Origin: Limonium bicolor
Lineage: Eukaryota > Streptophyta > Magnoliopsida > Caryophyllales > Plumbaginaceae
Direction: 5' to 3'
DNA: 64,000 nucleotides
NCBI GenBank assembly: GCA_023374045.1
Contig: CM041780.1
Location: 88,005,627 to 88,069,626 of the forward strand
Under the pieces are notes generated by a model that made no database searches, was not told where the DNA came from, and saw only the letters and a program-made list of their open reading frames with translations. Positions 11,032-22,589 of this stretch are shown piece by piece. The position numbers were made by a program, and so were the translations under genes. Within the stretch, counting starts at the first letter, position 1. Every line of letters begins with the position of its first letter.

Positions 11032-14000
11032 TCAAAGAGGGCCACCATAGCAGCTAGCAATAGCTTTCTTCAGTCTGAAATACCATTGCGAGCGTGGCTT
11101 CTTCGATGATTTAGGAGGAGATGCAAGAGTAGAGATAGCAGAAACAGAAGTAGTGGAAGAAGAACTCTCAATCAAGGAAATGCCCGGTGCAGGAGGCTGA
11201 GAAAAGGTAGATCTAAGGTACTTCTTCAGACGAGCTCCATTCACTTTAAAAACCTTTCCAAATTTGTTTTCCAGCTCGTGGGCACCATAAGAAGTGACTC
11301 CCACAACCTTAAATGGACCGACCCAATGGGATTTCAACTTTCCAGGAAAAAGACGCAGCCTGGAATTGAAGAGCAACACCAGATCACCCACTTTAAATTC
11401 TCTTTTCTGTGTCATTCGATCGTGGATTCTTTTGGTGCTCTCCTTATAAATTCTGGAGCTGTCATAAGCTTGTTCCCTCAATTCTTCAAGTTCAGATAGT
11501 TGAAATTTCCTTTTCTCTCCATCAGCGTGCGGGTCAAAATTCAGGGCTTTCAGAGCCCAATAAGCTTTATGTTCCAGCTCAACTGGGAGATGACAAGACT
11601 TCCCATATACTAACTTGAAGGGTGACATCCCGATGGGAGTCTTGAATGCAGTCCTGTAAGCCCATAGAGCATCATCTAATTTGACAGACCAATCCTTCCT
11701 CGAGGAGTTAACTGTCTTTTGAAGAATCCATTTCTGCTCTCGGTTACTCACTTCAACTTGACCATTCGTTTGGGGATGATAAGGTAAAGCAACCTTATGA
11801 GTCATCCATACTTAAACATCACAGAATCAAAGGCCCTATTGCAAAAGTGAGAATCATCATCGCTGATGATAGCTCTGGGCACTCCAAACCGGGTAAAGAT
11901 GTTCTTTTTCAGGAACTTGATCACGGTTTTAGCATCGACAGAAGAGCAGGGGATTGCTTTGAGCCACTTGGAAGCATAATCCACAACAACGAGGATATAT
12001 TGGTTTCCTTGAAAAGTAGGAAATGGTCCAGTGAAGTCAATACCTCAAACATCAAATAGTTCTACTTCAAGTAATCCCTTCTGAGGCATCTCGTGCCGTC
12101 TTGAAATGTTCACCATCCTCTGACAATTATCGCAGTGTGTGCAGAAGCGGTGGACATCCTTGTGTAGAGTGGGCCAGTAAAAACCACACTCTAAAACTTT
12201 CATAGCTGTCTTGGTGGGACCATGATGACCACCTGCCACTCGAGAATGGCAGGACTCTATTACACTTCCTATTTCTTCATCAGGAAGATACCTCCTAATC
12301 AAACAATCAGCGCACACCCTAAATAAATAGGGATCCTCCCATACATAATAACGAGCTTCAGACATAAACTTCTTCCTCTGGTTGTAGCTTAGATCATGAG
12401 GAATTATGCCAGAGGCAAGATAATTAACGTGGTCAGCATACCATGGCTCTTTTACTTTCTCAATCACAAAGACGGTTCCATCAGGGAAAAATTCATTGAT
12501 AGGTACCCCGTCATCAGAAATGTTCAGCCTAGAAAGATGGTCAGCAATTCCATTTTGCTTCCATTTCTTGTCAATTACCTCCAAGTTAAACTCTTAGAGA
12601 AGCAAAATCCACCTCAGTAGTCTTGGCTTGGAATCGTTTTTCAGGAAAAGATATTTAAGTGGCGTATGGTCAGTATGAACAATTACCTTGCTTCCTAGTA
12701 GATACGGTCTGAATTTGTCCAAAGCAAATACCATAACAAGTAACTCCTTCTCTTTAGTAGTGTAGTTCTTCTATGCATTATATCAGAGTCTTGCTTGCAT
12801 AGGTAATTACCCTTAATATCTTATCCATCCCCTGACATAATGCGGCACCAATAGCGTAATCGCTCGCATCTGTCATGATCTCAAATGGTGCTGACCAATC
12901 TGGTGGGACCACAATCGGGGCTGAACATAGCTTATCCTTAATGGTTTGGAAGGTTGTCAAGCACTCATCAGTAAACTGGAACTTGACATCTTTCTAAAGC
13001 AGGTCTGACAGAGGCTTAGCAATCTTTGAAATGTCTTGAATGAATCGCCTGTAGAATCCTGCGTGACCAAGGAAAGATCTGACATCCTTCACTGTAGTCG
13101 GTGGGGGAAGCTTCTCTATTACCTCCACCTTAGCTTTGTCTACCTGGATGTCTTCCTTTGAAACCTTGTGACCTAGCACAATACCCTCTCGTACCATAAA
13201 ATGGCATTTCTCCTAGTTTAGCACAAGGTTCGTCTCTTCACAGCGTCCCAGTATTTGATCCAACTACTCCAGGCATACCTCAAAGCTTTGCCCATAGACT
13301 GAAAAGTCATCCACAAATACTTCAATGCTCTTTTCAATGAAGTCATTGAAGATAGCCATCATGCACCTCTGGAATGTCGCAGGAGCATTAAAGAGACCGA
13401 AGGGCATCCTCTTGTATGCAAACGTTCCATATGGACAAGTAAAAGTCGTCTTTTCTTGATCCTCCAGAGCAATAGGGATCTGAAAGAAGCCACTGTAGCC
13501 GTCAAAAAGTAGTAAAACTCCTAACCAGCTAACCGCTCAAGCATTTGATTGATGAATGGGAGCGGAAAGTGGTCCTTCCTCGAGGCATTGTTGAGACGCC
13601 GGTAGTCAATGCACATCCTCCATCCGGTCGTCTGTCTTTGGGGAACCATCTCACCCTTTTCATTGGGGACTGCTACAATCCCTCCTTTCTTGGGGACGAC
13701 TTGGACAGGAGATACCCACTGGCTGTCTGTGATAGGGTAGATTATGCCAGCATCAAGAAGTTTCAGGACCTCAGTTTTTACCAATTCCTTCAGGTTGGGG
13801 TTTAACCTTCTTTGAGGCTGCCTCACTGCCTTGTAATCATCTTCAATATAAATTCTGTGAGTGCAGAAACCTGGATTGATCCCCTTGATGTCAGCAATGG
13901 ACCACCCCATGACACCTTTAAGTCTCTTAAGCACCCCTAGAAGTTTGGTTTCTTGCGAAACAGATAGCGATGTAGAGATAATAACAGGTAAGGTGTGACC

Positions 14001-14930
14001 CTCTATCAGAAAAACATATTTAAGGTGGGAGGGAAGGGGTTTAAGTTCAAGTATAGGAGGCTTCTCTATTGAAGGGATGACCCTTTGGATAGGTCGATCC
14101 AGCTTCTTCATAGGAGGAGTGAATGGGCAAAAGTATGATCTCCCTTGATTGAGTTGCTGGACGACTGAGGCCATCGCAAAGCTCTCAGTATCATTTTCAT
14201 TTGATAAGCTTAAAACTTGCTCTAATATGTCTGAAGGCTCACACAAGGAATAACAAACATCAGTACTTCTAGGGATATAGTCATCCTCTAGATCAGAAAA
14301 ATCTTCAAGTAAATCTGTAGAAAATACATCATAAGAAGAAGAGTTCTTTCGCATCATCTTATTTATATCAAAACTCAATTCTTCATCATGAAATTTTAAG
14401 GTGATCTTTCCCTTATCAACATTTATAACAGTCTTAGCAGTACGAAGGAAAGGTCTACCCAAAATTAAAGGTACCTCAACATCCTCAACCATGCCAAGGA
14501 TTACAAAATCAGCTGGAAAGAAGAACTTACCCACATCGACAACCACGTTTTCCACCATACCTTGAGGTGTGATTGACGATCAATCAGCCAACTGGAGATT
14601 GAAGTGAGTTGGAACAAGCTCACCAGCCTGAAGCTTCTTGAACATTGTATATGGCATTAGGTTGATGCTTGCTCCCAGATCATAGAGGCCATATCCACAC
14701 TCCATGTCTCCAATCGAACAAGGAATGATGGGTTGACCTGGATTACCTCGCTTAGGGGGTAGCTTGTACAACATCGCTGCTGAACAGGTCTCAGTTAGCT
14801 GGATGGTGTCCTTCTCCCTGCACTTCCTCTTATTTGAAATCAAGTCTTTAACAAATTTAGCATAGTTAGGCATTTGTTTGATTGCATCAATGAGAGGAAT
14901 ATTAATAGTAAGCTTACGAAAGACATCCAA
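11032..14930 (-). pseudogene. Athila pol, left arm (protease, RT, RNase H, integrase), broken
   Basis: Read from the minus strand. The protease has LYDLGASINLMPYTMF (about 14640-14700). The RT spans about 14000-13000 and keeps WRMCIDYRRLN and, near 13310, the VFVDDF catalytic box. RNase H is at about 12960-12600 with [14 protein letters not shown]. The integrase zinc finger is at about 12350-12090 (HSRVAGGHHG...CDNCQRM) and the catalytic core at 11984-11700, followed by a GPFKVVG-type C-terminal part ending near 11032. Several stops break the frame, for example near 13010, 13215 and 12775. This arm keeps QRCMMAIF intact where the other arm has a stop. Confidence 0.9.
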
Positions 14931-15395
14931 AGTTTTTTCAAACTGCTCATCAAACTCTCGCTCCTTAAGACGGTTTGGGAAAAGAAGTTCTCTGACAGAT
15001 GTTTTCCCTTTCGTACTTTTAACAGTGGTTAAATTGGAAGGGAAAAAAGTAGGAGCCTAGGTCTCCTCATGAACTACCTCAGGAGGGGCTGAAGGTCGTG
15101 ACGGTGCACCAATGTCAGAAGAAAGAAGGCCGGTGTCTTCGCCTATTTGGTCCTTAGCCACTTGATCTTTATCTTCTAGATGCTTCCCACTTCAAAGACT
15201 AATTCCCCGACAAGCCTCTGTTTCATCAGCACCTAGGACAGTCATTGCCTTCATCTGTTCTTTTGGATTGGGATCTGATTGAGAAGGAAAAGAACCAGGA
15301 GACCTTTGGTTTAATTACAATTGAGTCAGTTGTGCCATGTGCTGCTCAAGCTTTTGTAGGCCAACAGTCAGAGTTTGATTAATGATCATTTGTTG
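14931..15395 (-). pseudogene. Athila gag C-terminal tail, left arm
   Basis: This is the minus-strand counterpart of the ORF at 15509-15943, with the same LRSGKQLE-like region and the peptide upstream of protease, interrupted by stops (for example near 15058 and 15190). Only the tail of gag is present; the nucleocapsid and capsid regions that should precede it are missing because the arm ends here. Confidence 0.7.
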
Positions 15396-15451
15396 CTCAT
15401 ATTGACACTGCTGCTTGGCTTCCAACTTAGTTAACAAGTCTGCTTGGCTTC
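15396..15451. other. Loop between the two inverted Athila arms
   Basis: 56 bp of non-palindromic sequence. TGCTTGGCTTCCAAC occurs twice as a direct repeat, at about 15411-15425 and 15441-15455, the second copy running into the right arm. The left part of the loop continues the left-arm gag, so the right arm appears to have been joined to it at a CAAC microhomology. Confidence 0.75.
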
Positions 15452-15508
15452 CAACAAATGATCACTAATTAAACTCTGACTGCTGGCCAGCAAAAGCTTG
15501 AGCAGCAC

Positions 15509-15943
15509 ATGACACAACTGACTCAATTGTTATTAAACCAAAGGACTCATAGTTCTTTTCCTTCTCAATCAGATCCCAATCCAAAAGAACAGATGAAGGC
15601 AGTGACTATCCTAGGTGCTGATGAAACAGAGACTTGTTGGGGAATTAGACTTCGAAGTGGGAAGCAGTTAGAAGATAAAGATCAAGTGGCTAAGGACCGA
15701 ACAGGCGAAGACACCGGCATTCTTTCTTCTAACACTGGTGCACCGTCTGGACCTTCAGCCCCTTCTGAGGTAGTTTATGAGGAGACCCAGGCTCCTACTT
15801 CTTTCCCTTCTCATTTAACCACTATTAAAAGTACGAAAGGGAAAACTTCTGTCAAAGAACTTCCTTTCCAAACCGCCTTAAGGAGCGAGAGCTTGATGAG
15901 CAGTTTGGAAAATTTTTGGATGTCTTTCATAAGCTTACTATAA
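15509..15943 (+). pseudogene. Athila gag C-terminal tail, right arm
   Basis: A 144-codon open stretch with a Gln/Ser/Pro-rich start, the WGIRLRSGKQLEDKD segment, and a region leading into DVFHKLTINI just before protease. In Athila elements this links nucleocapsid and protease. It ends in a frameshift near 15916, where the next frame takes over. Confidence 0.7.
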
Positions 15944-18900
15944 ATATTTATCTTATTGATGCAATCAAACAAATGCCTAACTATGCTAAATTTGTTAAAG
16001 ACTTGATTTCAAATAAGAGGAAGTATAGGGAGAAGGACACCATCCAACTGACTGAGACCTGTTCAGCAGCGATCCTGCAGAAGCTACCCCCTAGGCGAGG
16101 TGATCCAGGTTAACCCATCATTCCTTGTTAAATGGGAGATATGGACTGTGGATATGGCCTCTGTGATCTAGGAGCAAGCATCAACCTGATGCCATATACA
16201 ATGTTCAAGAAGCTTCATGCTGGTGAGCTTGTTCCAACTCACTTCAATCTCCAGTTGGCTGATCGATCGTCAATCACACCTCAAGGTATGGTGGAAAACG
16301 TGGTTGTCGACGTGGGTAAGTTCTTCTTTCCAGCTGATTTTGTAATCCTTAACATGGATGAGGATGTTGAGGTACCTTTAATTTTGGGTAGACCTTTCCT
16401 TCGTACTGCTAAGCCTGTTATAGATGTTGATAAGGGAAAGATCACCTTAAAATTTCTTGATGAAGAATTAAGTTTTGATATAAATAAGATGATGCGAAAG
16501 AACTCTTCTTCTCATGCTGTATTTTCTACAGATTTACTTGAAGATTTTTCTCATATAGAGGATGACTATATCTCTAGAAGTACTGATGTTTGTTATTCCT
16601 TGTGGGAGCCTTCAGACATATTAGTGCAAGTTTTAAGCTTATCAATTGAAAATGATACGGAGAGCTTTGCTATGGCCCCAGTCGTCCAGCAACTCAATCA
16701 AGGGAGATTATACTTTCGCCCATTCACTCCTCCTGTGAAGAAGCTGGATCGACCTATCCAAAGGGTCATCCCTTCAATAGAGAAGCCTCATATACTTGAA
16801 CTTAAACCCATTCCCTCCCACCTTAAATATGTTTTTCTTACAGAGGGTCAAACCTTACCTGTTATTATCTCTGCATCGCTATCTGTTTCGCAAGAAACCA
16901 AACTTCTAGGGGTGCTTAAGAGACTTAAAGCTGCCATGAGGTGGTCCGTTGCTGACATCAAGGGGATCAATCCAGGTTTCTGCACCCACAGAATTTATAT
17001 TGAAGACAATTACAAGGCAGTGAGGCAGCCCCAAAGAAGGTTAAACCCCAACCTGAAGGAAGTGGTAAAAATCGAGGTCCTGAAACTTCCTGATGCTGGC
17101 ATAATCTACCCTATCTCAGACAGCCAGTGGGTATCTCCTGTCCAAGTCATCCCCAATAAAGGAGGGATTGTAGCAGTCCCCAATAAAAAAAAGGTGAGAT
17201 GGTTCCCCAAAGACAGACGACCGGAAGAAGGATGTGCATTGACTACCGGAGTCTCAACAATGCCTCGAGAAAGGACCAATTTCCGCTCCCATTCATCGGT
17301 CAAATGCTTGAGCGGTTAGCTGGTCAGGAGTTTTACTACTTTTTTGACGGCTACAGTGGCTACTTTCAGATCCCTATTGCTCCGAAGGATCAAGAAAAGG
17401 CGACCTTTACTTGTCCATATGGAACGTTTGCATACAAGAGGATGCCCTTCGGTCTTTGTAATGCTCCTGCGACGTTCCAGAGGTGAATGATGGCTATCTT
17501 CAATGACTTCATTGAAAAGAGCATTGAAGTATTTATGGATGACTTTTCAGTCTATGGGCAAAACTTTGAGGTATGCCTGGAGCAGTTAGATCAAATACTG
17601 GGACGCTGTGAAGAGACGAACCTTGTGCTAAACTGGGAGAAATGGCATTTTATGGTACGAGAGGGTATTGTGCTAGGTCACAAGGTTTCAAAGGAAGGCA
17701 TCCAGGTAGATAAAGCTAAGGTGGAGGTAATAGATAAGCTTCCCCCACCGACTACAATGAAGGATGTCAGATCTTTCCTTGGTCACGCAGGATTCTACAG
17801 GCGATTCATTCAAGACTTTTCAAAGATTGCTAAGCCTCTGTCAGCCCTGCTTTAAAAAGATGTCAAGTTCCAGTTTACTGATGAGTGCTTGACAGCCTTC
17901 CATACCATTAAGGATAAGCTATGTTCAGCCCCGATTGTAGTCCCACCAGATTGGTCAGCACCATTTGAGATCATGACAGATGCGAGCGATTACGCTATTG
18001 GCGCCGTGTTATGTCAGGGGAAGGATAAGATATTAAGGGTAATTACCTATGCAAGCAAGACTCTGATAGATGCACAAAAGAACTACACTACTACAGAGAA
18101 GGAGTTACTTGATGTGGTATTTGCTTTGGACAAATTCAGACCGTATCTACTAGGAAGCAAGGTAATTGTTCATACTGACCATACGACACTTAAATATCTT
18201 TTCCTGAAAAACGATTCCAAGCCTAGACTACTGAGGTGGATTTTTCTTCTCCAAGAGTTTAACTTGGAGGTAATTGACAAGAAAGGGAAGCAAAATGAAG
18301 TTGTTGACCGTCTTTTAGGCTGAACATTCCTGATGACAGGGTACCTATCAATGAATTTTTCCCTGATGAAATCGTCTTTGTGATTGAGAAAGTAAAAGAG
18401 CCATGGTATGATGACCTCGCTAATTATCTTGCCTCTAGCTTAATCCTCACGATCTAAGCAACAACCAGAGGAAGAAGTTTATGTCTGAAGCTCGTTATTA
18501 TGTATAGGAGGATCCCTATTTATTTACGGTGTGCGCTGATGGTTTGATTAGGAGGTGTATTCCTGATGAAGAAATATGAAGTGTAATAGAAATCTGCCAT
18601 TCTCGAGAGGCAGGTGGTCATCATGGTCCCACCAAGACAGCTGCGAAAGTTTTAGAGTGTGGTTTTTACTGGTCCACTCTACACAAGGATATCCACCGCT
18701 TCTGCTCACACTGTGATAATTGTCAGAGGATGGGGGAACATTTCAAGACGGCAGGAGATGCCTCATAAGGGAATGCTTGAAGTAGAGCTATTTGATGTTT
18801 GGGGTTTTGACTTCACTGGACCATTTCTTACTTCTCATGGAACCCAATATAACCTCGTTGTTGTGGATTATGTTTCCAAGTGGGTCGAAGCAATCTCCTG

Positions 18901-19751
18901 CTGTATTGCCGATGCTAAAACCGTGATCAAATTCCTGAAAAAGAACATCTTTACCTGATTTGGAGTTCCTAGAGCTATGGTGGTTCTCACTTTTGCAACA
19001 GGGTCTTTGATTCTTTGATGTTTAAGTATGGGTGACTAATAAGGTTGCTTTACCTTATCATTCCCAAACGAATGGTCAAGCTGAAGTGAGTAACCGAGAG
19101 CTGAAATAGATTCTTCAAAAGACAGTTAACTCCTCCAGGAAGAATTGGTCTGTCAAATTAGATGATACCCTGTGGGCTTACAAGACTGCATTCAAGACTC
19201 CCATCGGGATGATACCCTTCAAGTTAGTATATGGGAAGTCTTGTCATCTCCCAGTTGAGCTGGAACATAAAGCTTATTGGGCTCTGAAAGCCCTGAATTT
19301 TGACCAGCATGCTCCTGGAGAGAAAAGGAAATTTCAACTATCTGAACTTTAAGAACTGAGGGAACAAGCTTATGACAGCTCCAGAATTTATAAGGAGCGC
19401 ACCAAAAGAATCCACGATCGAATGATACAGAAAAGAGAATTTAAAGTGGGTGATCTAGTGTTGCTCTTCAATTCCAGGCTACGTCTTTTTCCTGGAAAGT
19501 TGAAATCCCATTGGGCCGGTCCATTTAAGGTTGTGGGAGTCAATTCCTATGGTGCCTACGAGCTGGAAAACAAATCTGGAGAGGTTTTTAAAGTGAATGG
19601 AGCTCATATGAAGAAGTACCTTGGATCTACCTTTTATCAGCCTCCTGCACCGGGCATTTCCTTGATTGAGAGTTCTTCTTCCACTACTTCTGTTTCTACT
19701 TTCTCTACTCCAGCATCTCCTCCTAAATCATTGAAGAAGCCGCGCTCGTAA
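15916..19751 (+). pseudogene. Athila pol, right arm (protease, RT, RNase H, integrase), broken
   Basis: The protease lies in the frame opening at 16132, with CDLGASINLMPYTMF and the catalytic DLG intact. RT begins near 16940; the frame shifts around 17190 (a run of A), then CIDYRSLN, YGTFAYKRMPFGLCNAP and FMDDFSVYG follow. A stop at 17484-17486 replaces the Cys of QRCMMAIF. RNase H is at 17889-18323 with [14 protein letters not shown] and [11 protein letters not shown]. The integrase zinc-finger and core (18400-19100) carry many stops and a deletion near 18980. The C-terminal part (19422-19751) is open. Neither arm could make a working polyprotein. Confidence 0.9.
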
Positions 19752-19799
19752 TGGTATTTCAGACTGAAGAAAGCTATTGCTAGCTGCTATGGTGGCCCT

Positions 19800-20124
19800 C
19801 CTTGATGCTATATGCGAAGTTCAGCCAGAGCCTCTAACTCCGGGCAGCTTGGTGGGAGGCAACCCACCGATTCACAATCTTCGATTAGCTCAATTGGATG
19901 CTTAGCTGAACACAAGTATTGAGGAACCTCAAAGCCTCACTCATTAGGGAGCACATCTTACTCCCTCACTCTTTAACCTCTGCACTCCGAGTGCTTGAAT
20001 TATTTGTGTGTGATTTATATGATTTTCTATGTTTAGTAAGTTGCCTATTCATTTAGTCTAATTTGGGAGTTTTGGGAAGTATTTTTTTTACTTTTATAGT
20101 ATTATTATTAGTTTTATTTTTATT

Positions 20125-20165
<41 letters not shown>

Positions 20166-20960
20166 AAAAAGATTTCAAAACATGTCCCGGTGAGCGTCCG
20201 ACCCTGCCCACCCGGACGCTTGCAAATTCAAATGTGTCCGGATCTGGACGTGTCTGTGGACGTGGTTAAAACCACGACTTCTTCTTATTTTCTTCCTTCC
20301 CCGTTACTTCTTCTTCCACTGTCGAACTCGAACCCAAAAAACAGACATTCCCCTCTTCTTCCTCGACCTCCCCAGCCACAAGCACCACCACCCACCACCA
20401 GTAACACCGCCGGCGACATCAACAACAACCTGTAACCACCACCAATTTCAATAGAAAATCAAAACAAATGCACCAGGTTTTCACGATTTTTGGGTTTTTA
20501 CAAATTCATTTTCTTCAACTTCAAATTTCGACGAAATTGATAAATTAGATAGTAGTTTGTGTAGATTATGTTATTAATTAGATGATTGAAGTGTGAAATC
20601 TGTGCAATTTGTATGGGATTTGTGTGATTTGGGCGACTTCTGTTCGCGGCGTCGATTTAGGGTTTCGTGGGCCGTCCGGACTTGCGTCCGATCCAGCCCA
20701 GCCGGACATAGGTCCGGACTTGTTGAAAAATTTGAAAAATTCTGAAATTGATTTTTGGGTTTGGGTCTTGCTTCGTGATGCTATTATTGCTAAATTTACA
20801 TAATCCAAAGCCCTAATTGCGACGCATGCTTACATTTCAAGAACTTTCTGCATGCAAATTACTGCTCTGATTAATTGTGCGTTCTTGTGATTTTAATTCT
20901 TGCATTCTATTGTCTTTCTTTTGCATGTTTTTGATTTTGTGTTTAAATTTCAATTCCTAG
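19800..20960 (+). other. Leader between integrase and the env-position ORF, right arm
   Basis: Noncoding counterpart of 9888-11030. It holds the (TA)n tract (about 20129-20162) and CCGG-centred palindromic motifs at about 20195-20260 and 20670-20725. The motif TTTAAATTTCAATTCC just before the ORF start (about 20943-20958) also occurs, reverse-complemented, right after the tRNA-Asp site at 9731-9747. Confidence 0.5.
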
Positions 20961-20961
20961 A

Positions 20962-22221
20962 ATGCCTCGTACACGTGGTGGAAACATGGGTGCCACTAGG
21001 GGCCAGCGCACAGGAGCATCTTCTTCTGCCTCTCCTCTTCGCGAGGATGGATTTATCTTTGCCGTGGCCCATGCCTGGTTCCACCAGAGGGGGAACTTTG
21101 TGATTGAGAGGAGGATAGCTCATGAGGTTGTCACGGCTACGGGGTTACATCAGCTTTTTGAGCCCTTTGGGTTAGAAAAGATCCTACGGGTGGGCGAGGG
21201 TGTCTTCTCCCCATCAATCATCCGTGAGTTCTACGCGAACGCACAGGCGAGTGATACGATGCACGCCATCACCTCTTACGTGTGTCACTACCCAGTGGAG
21301 ATCACCCATGCCTCCTTCAGCGTTTTATTGCACATACCAGATAATGAGGTGGCGCACTGTGAGTTCCGTGAGGAGTTCCTCTGGAGCACAAGGACGAGGT
21401 GGCTCAGTGAGGTTGGCTCCACCACACGCCATAGAGGAGAGGAGAACAAGGAATGCCAGCCTCCCGATGATCATGCAGCGCTTGCTGGCGGATATCCTCA
21501 ACCATCAAATCCGGCCCCAGGCTGGAAGTGATGCTCTGAAGAGGACTTAGTTCTCGTGGACTACCTACTTGCTCCTCCCCCTCCTGTCGGATAGCGCATA
21601 TCCATTCCTTTCGTCATGTTCCGACAGCTGCATAAGGTGGTCAGCTACCTAAGGACGAAGAAGAAGATCACTCCCATTTTTCCCTTCTTCCTCCACCACT
21701 ATCTAGCGAATACACTTCCAGACCATGTCTTCACCGACCTGGAGGTGTGTGAGGGAGAGAGCCCCATCAGCCTGAAGACGTTTACGAGGTGGGGCTTCAC
21801 ATTGCTCGACGATGGCACTTGGGTGAGAGGTAGCTCTGGCCTGGGGGCTACTGCTTCGTCCTCGACTTCTAGTTTTGCACCGGCAGCTACTGCGACCATG
21901 CAACCTCCTACCCCTCCAGTGATGAGCATCCCACCGGAGCTGTAGACTATGATGGATAACATTCTTCAGCAGCAACAGCTGATACAGTAGCAGTTTGGTG
22001 ATGTCCAACAGAGGCAGGAGCGCATGGAGGGGCATATCGATGACATGCGCCAGACACAGCAGCACATCCTGCCTGAGCAGACTTCTGTTCGTGATACTCA
22101 GGCACTGCTTGTCGCACGCTTGGAGCAGAGCGATGCAGTTCAGAGAGCCATGTCACAGCAGCAGGCTCAGACGGCTCAGATTCTGCAGCACCTCCTTGCT
22201 AGCATCGGCCATGGATCTTAG
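20962..22221 (+). pseudogene. Athila env-position ORF with plant-transposon domain and Gln-rich coiled tail, broken
   Basis: It begins with an Arg/Gly-rich MPRTRGGNMGATRG segment, then a region like the 'putative plant transposon protein' domain (about residues 45-180, including SIIREFYANAQ). A low-complexity Ala/Ser/Thr/Pro stretch follows, then a Gln-rich probable coiled coil near 22024-22221. Two frameshifts (about 21400-21540) and TAG stops at 21943 and 21988, each where CAG would fit, break it. I see no signal peptide or membrane segment, so calling it an envelope protein would go too far. Athila elements carry an ORF in this position. Confidence 0.65.
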
Positions 22222-22575
22222 CCACCAGCCCAGCCATCAGCTCAGCCACCACCACCACCACCTCAGTGACGCAGGATTTTATTTTTCTTTATGTACTTTA
22301 TTTTTTGTTTCACTTTTCTTTATGTATTAACTTTTTCATTTCTATTTTGTCAAGGAGAAAAGCAAAGCGGTGAACGGTAGGAGCGCACAATTTCGAAATA
22401 CTTATTAATGCCACTTTTCTACTGCTTATTTTTCTCTATTACTGTTCTTCGCATTTGGGTTTTGTTATTTATTTCATTTTCAATAAATATGGAGTTTTGA
22501 AATTCACTTGAATTCTTCTCGCTATGTCGAATACGCTTAACAGGGACATTATACGTCATCAATAGCTGAACTCAA
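22222..22575. other. 3' untranslated part of the Athila element
   Basis: Noncoding sequence between the env-position ORF and the polypurine tract, with a T-rich stretch at 22275-22345. No ORF with a domain. Confidence 0.5.
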
Positions 22576-22588
22576 GTGTGGGGGAATT
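22576..22588 (+). other. Polypurine tract of the Athila element
   Basis: GTGTGGGGGAATT follows AACTCAA. The GTGTGGGGGAATTT form is typical of the plus-strand primer in Athila/Tat elements and sits where the 3' LTR should begin. What follows does not obviously match the sequence before 9716. Confidence 0.65.
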
Positions 22589-22589
22589 T

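Larger units (their letters stand above)
9753..15395 (-). repeat. Left arm of a giant inverted repeat (5.64 kb)
   Basis: Its reverse complement matches 15452-21102 along the full length, from the GGGAACTTTGTG block at the outer edge to CAACAAATGATCA at the inner edge. Translated blocks such as the protease region look about 90% identical by eye. Both arms carry the same order gag tail, protease, RT, RNase H, integrase, intervening leader and start of the env-position ORF. Arm lengths differ by only about 8 bp. Confidence 0.92.
15452..21102 (+). repeat. Right arm of the giant inverted repeat (5.65 kb)
   Basis: Inverted counterpart of 9753-15395. It carries gag tail, complete pol order, the leader with a (TA)n tract near 20130-20162 and the first ~47 codons of the env-position ORF. 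Beyond 21102 the element continues as unique sequence to a polypurine tract, so this arm is the one still joined to a natural element 3' end. Confidence 0.92.
9716..22589 (+). mobile_element. Rearranged Athila-type locus: primer site, inverted duplicate of pol, env-position ORF, polypurine tract
   Basis: From the tRNA-Asp site the order is: start of the env-position ORF, integrase, RNase H, RT, protease and gag tail, all on the minus strand. A 56-bp gap follows, then gag tail, protease, RT, RNase H, integrase and the env-position ORF on the plus strand. A polypurine tract comes near 22580. Lineage evidence is the DLGASINLMPYTMF protease, the tRNA-Asp site and the extra ORF after integrase. 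Both coding copies carry independent stops and frameshifts. Confidence 0.8.

Noticed and set aside
20962..22221. Calling the ORF after Athila integrase a true envelope glycoprotein
   Set aside because: No signal peptide, membrane segment or furin-like site is visible; it resembles a plant transposon domain plus a Gln-rich coil.
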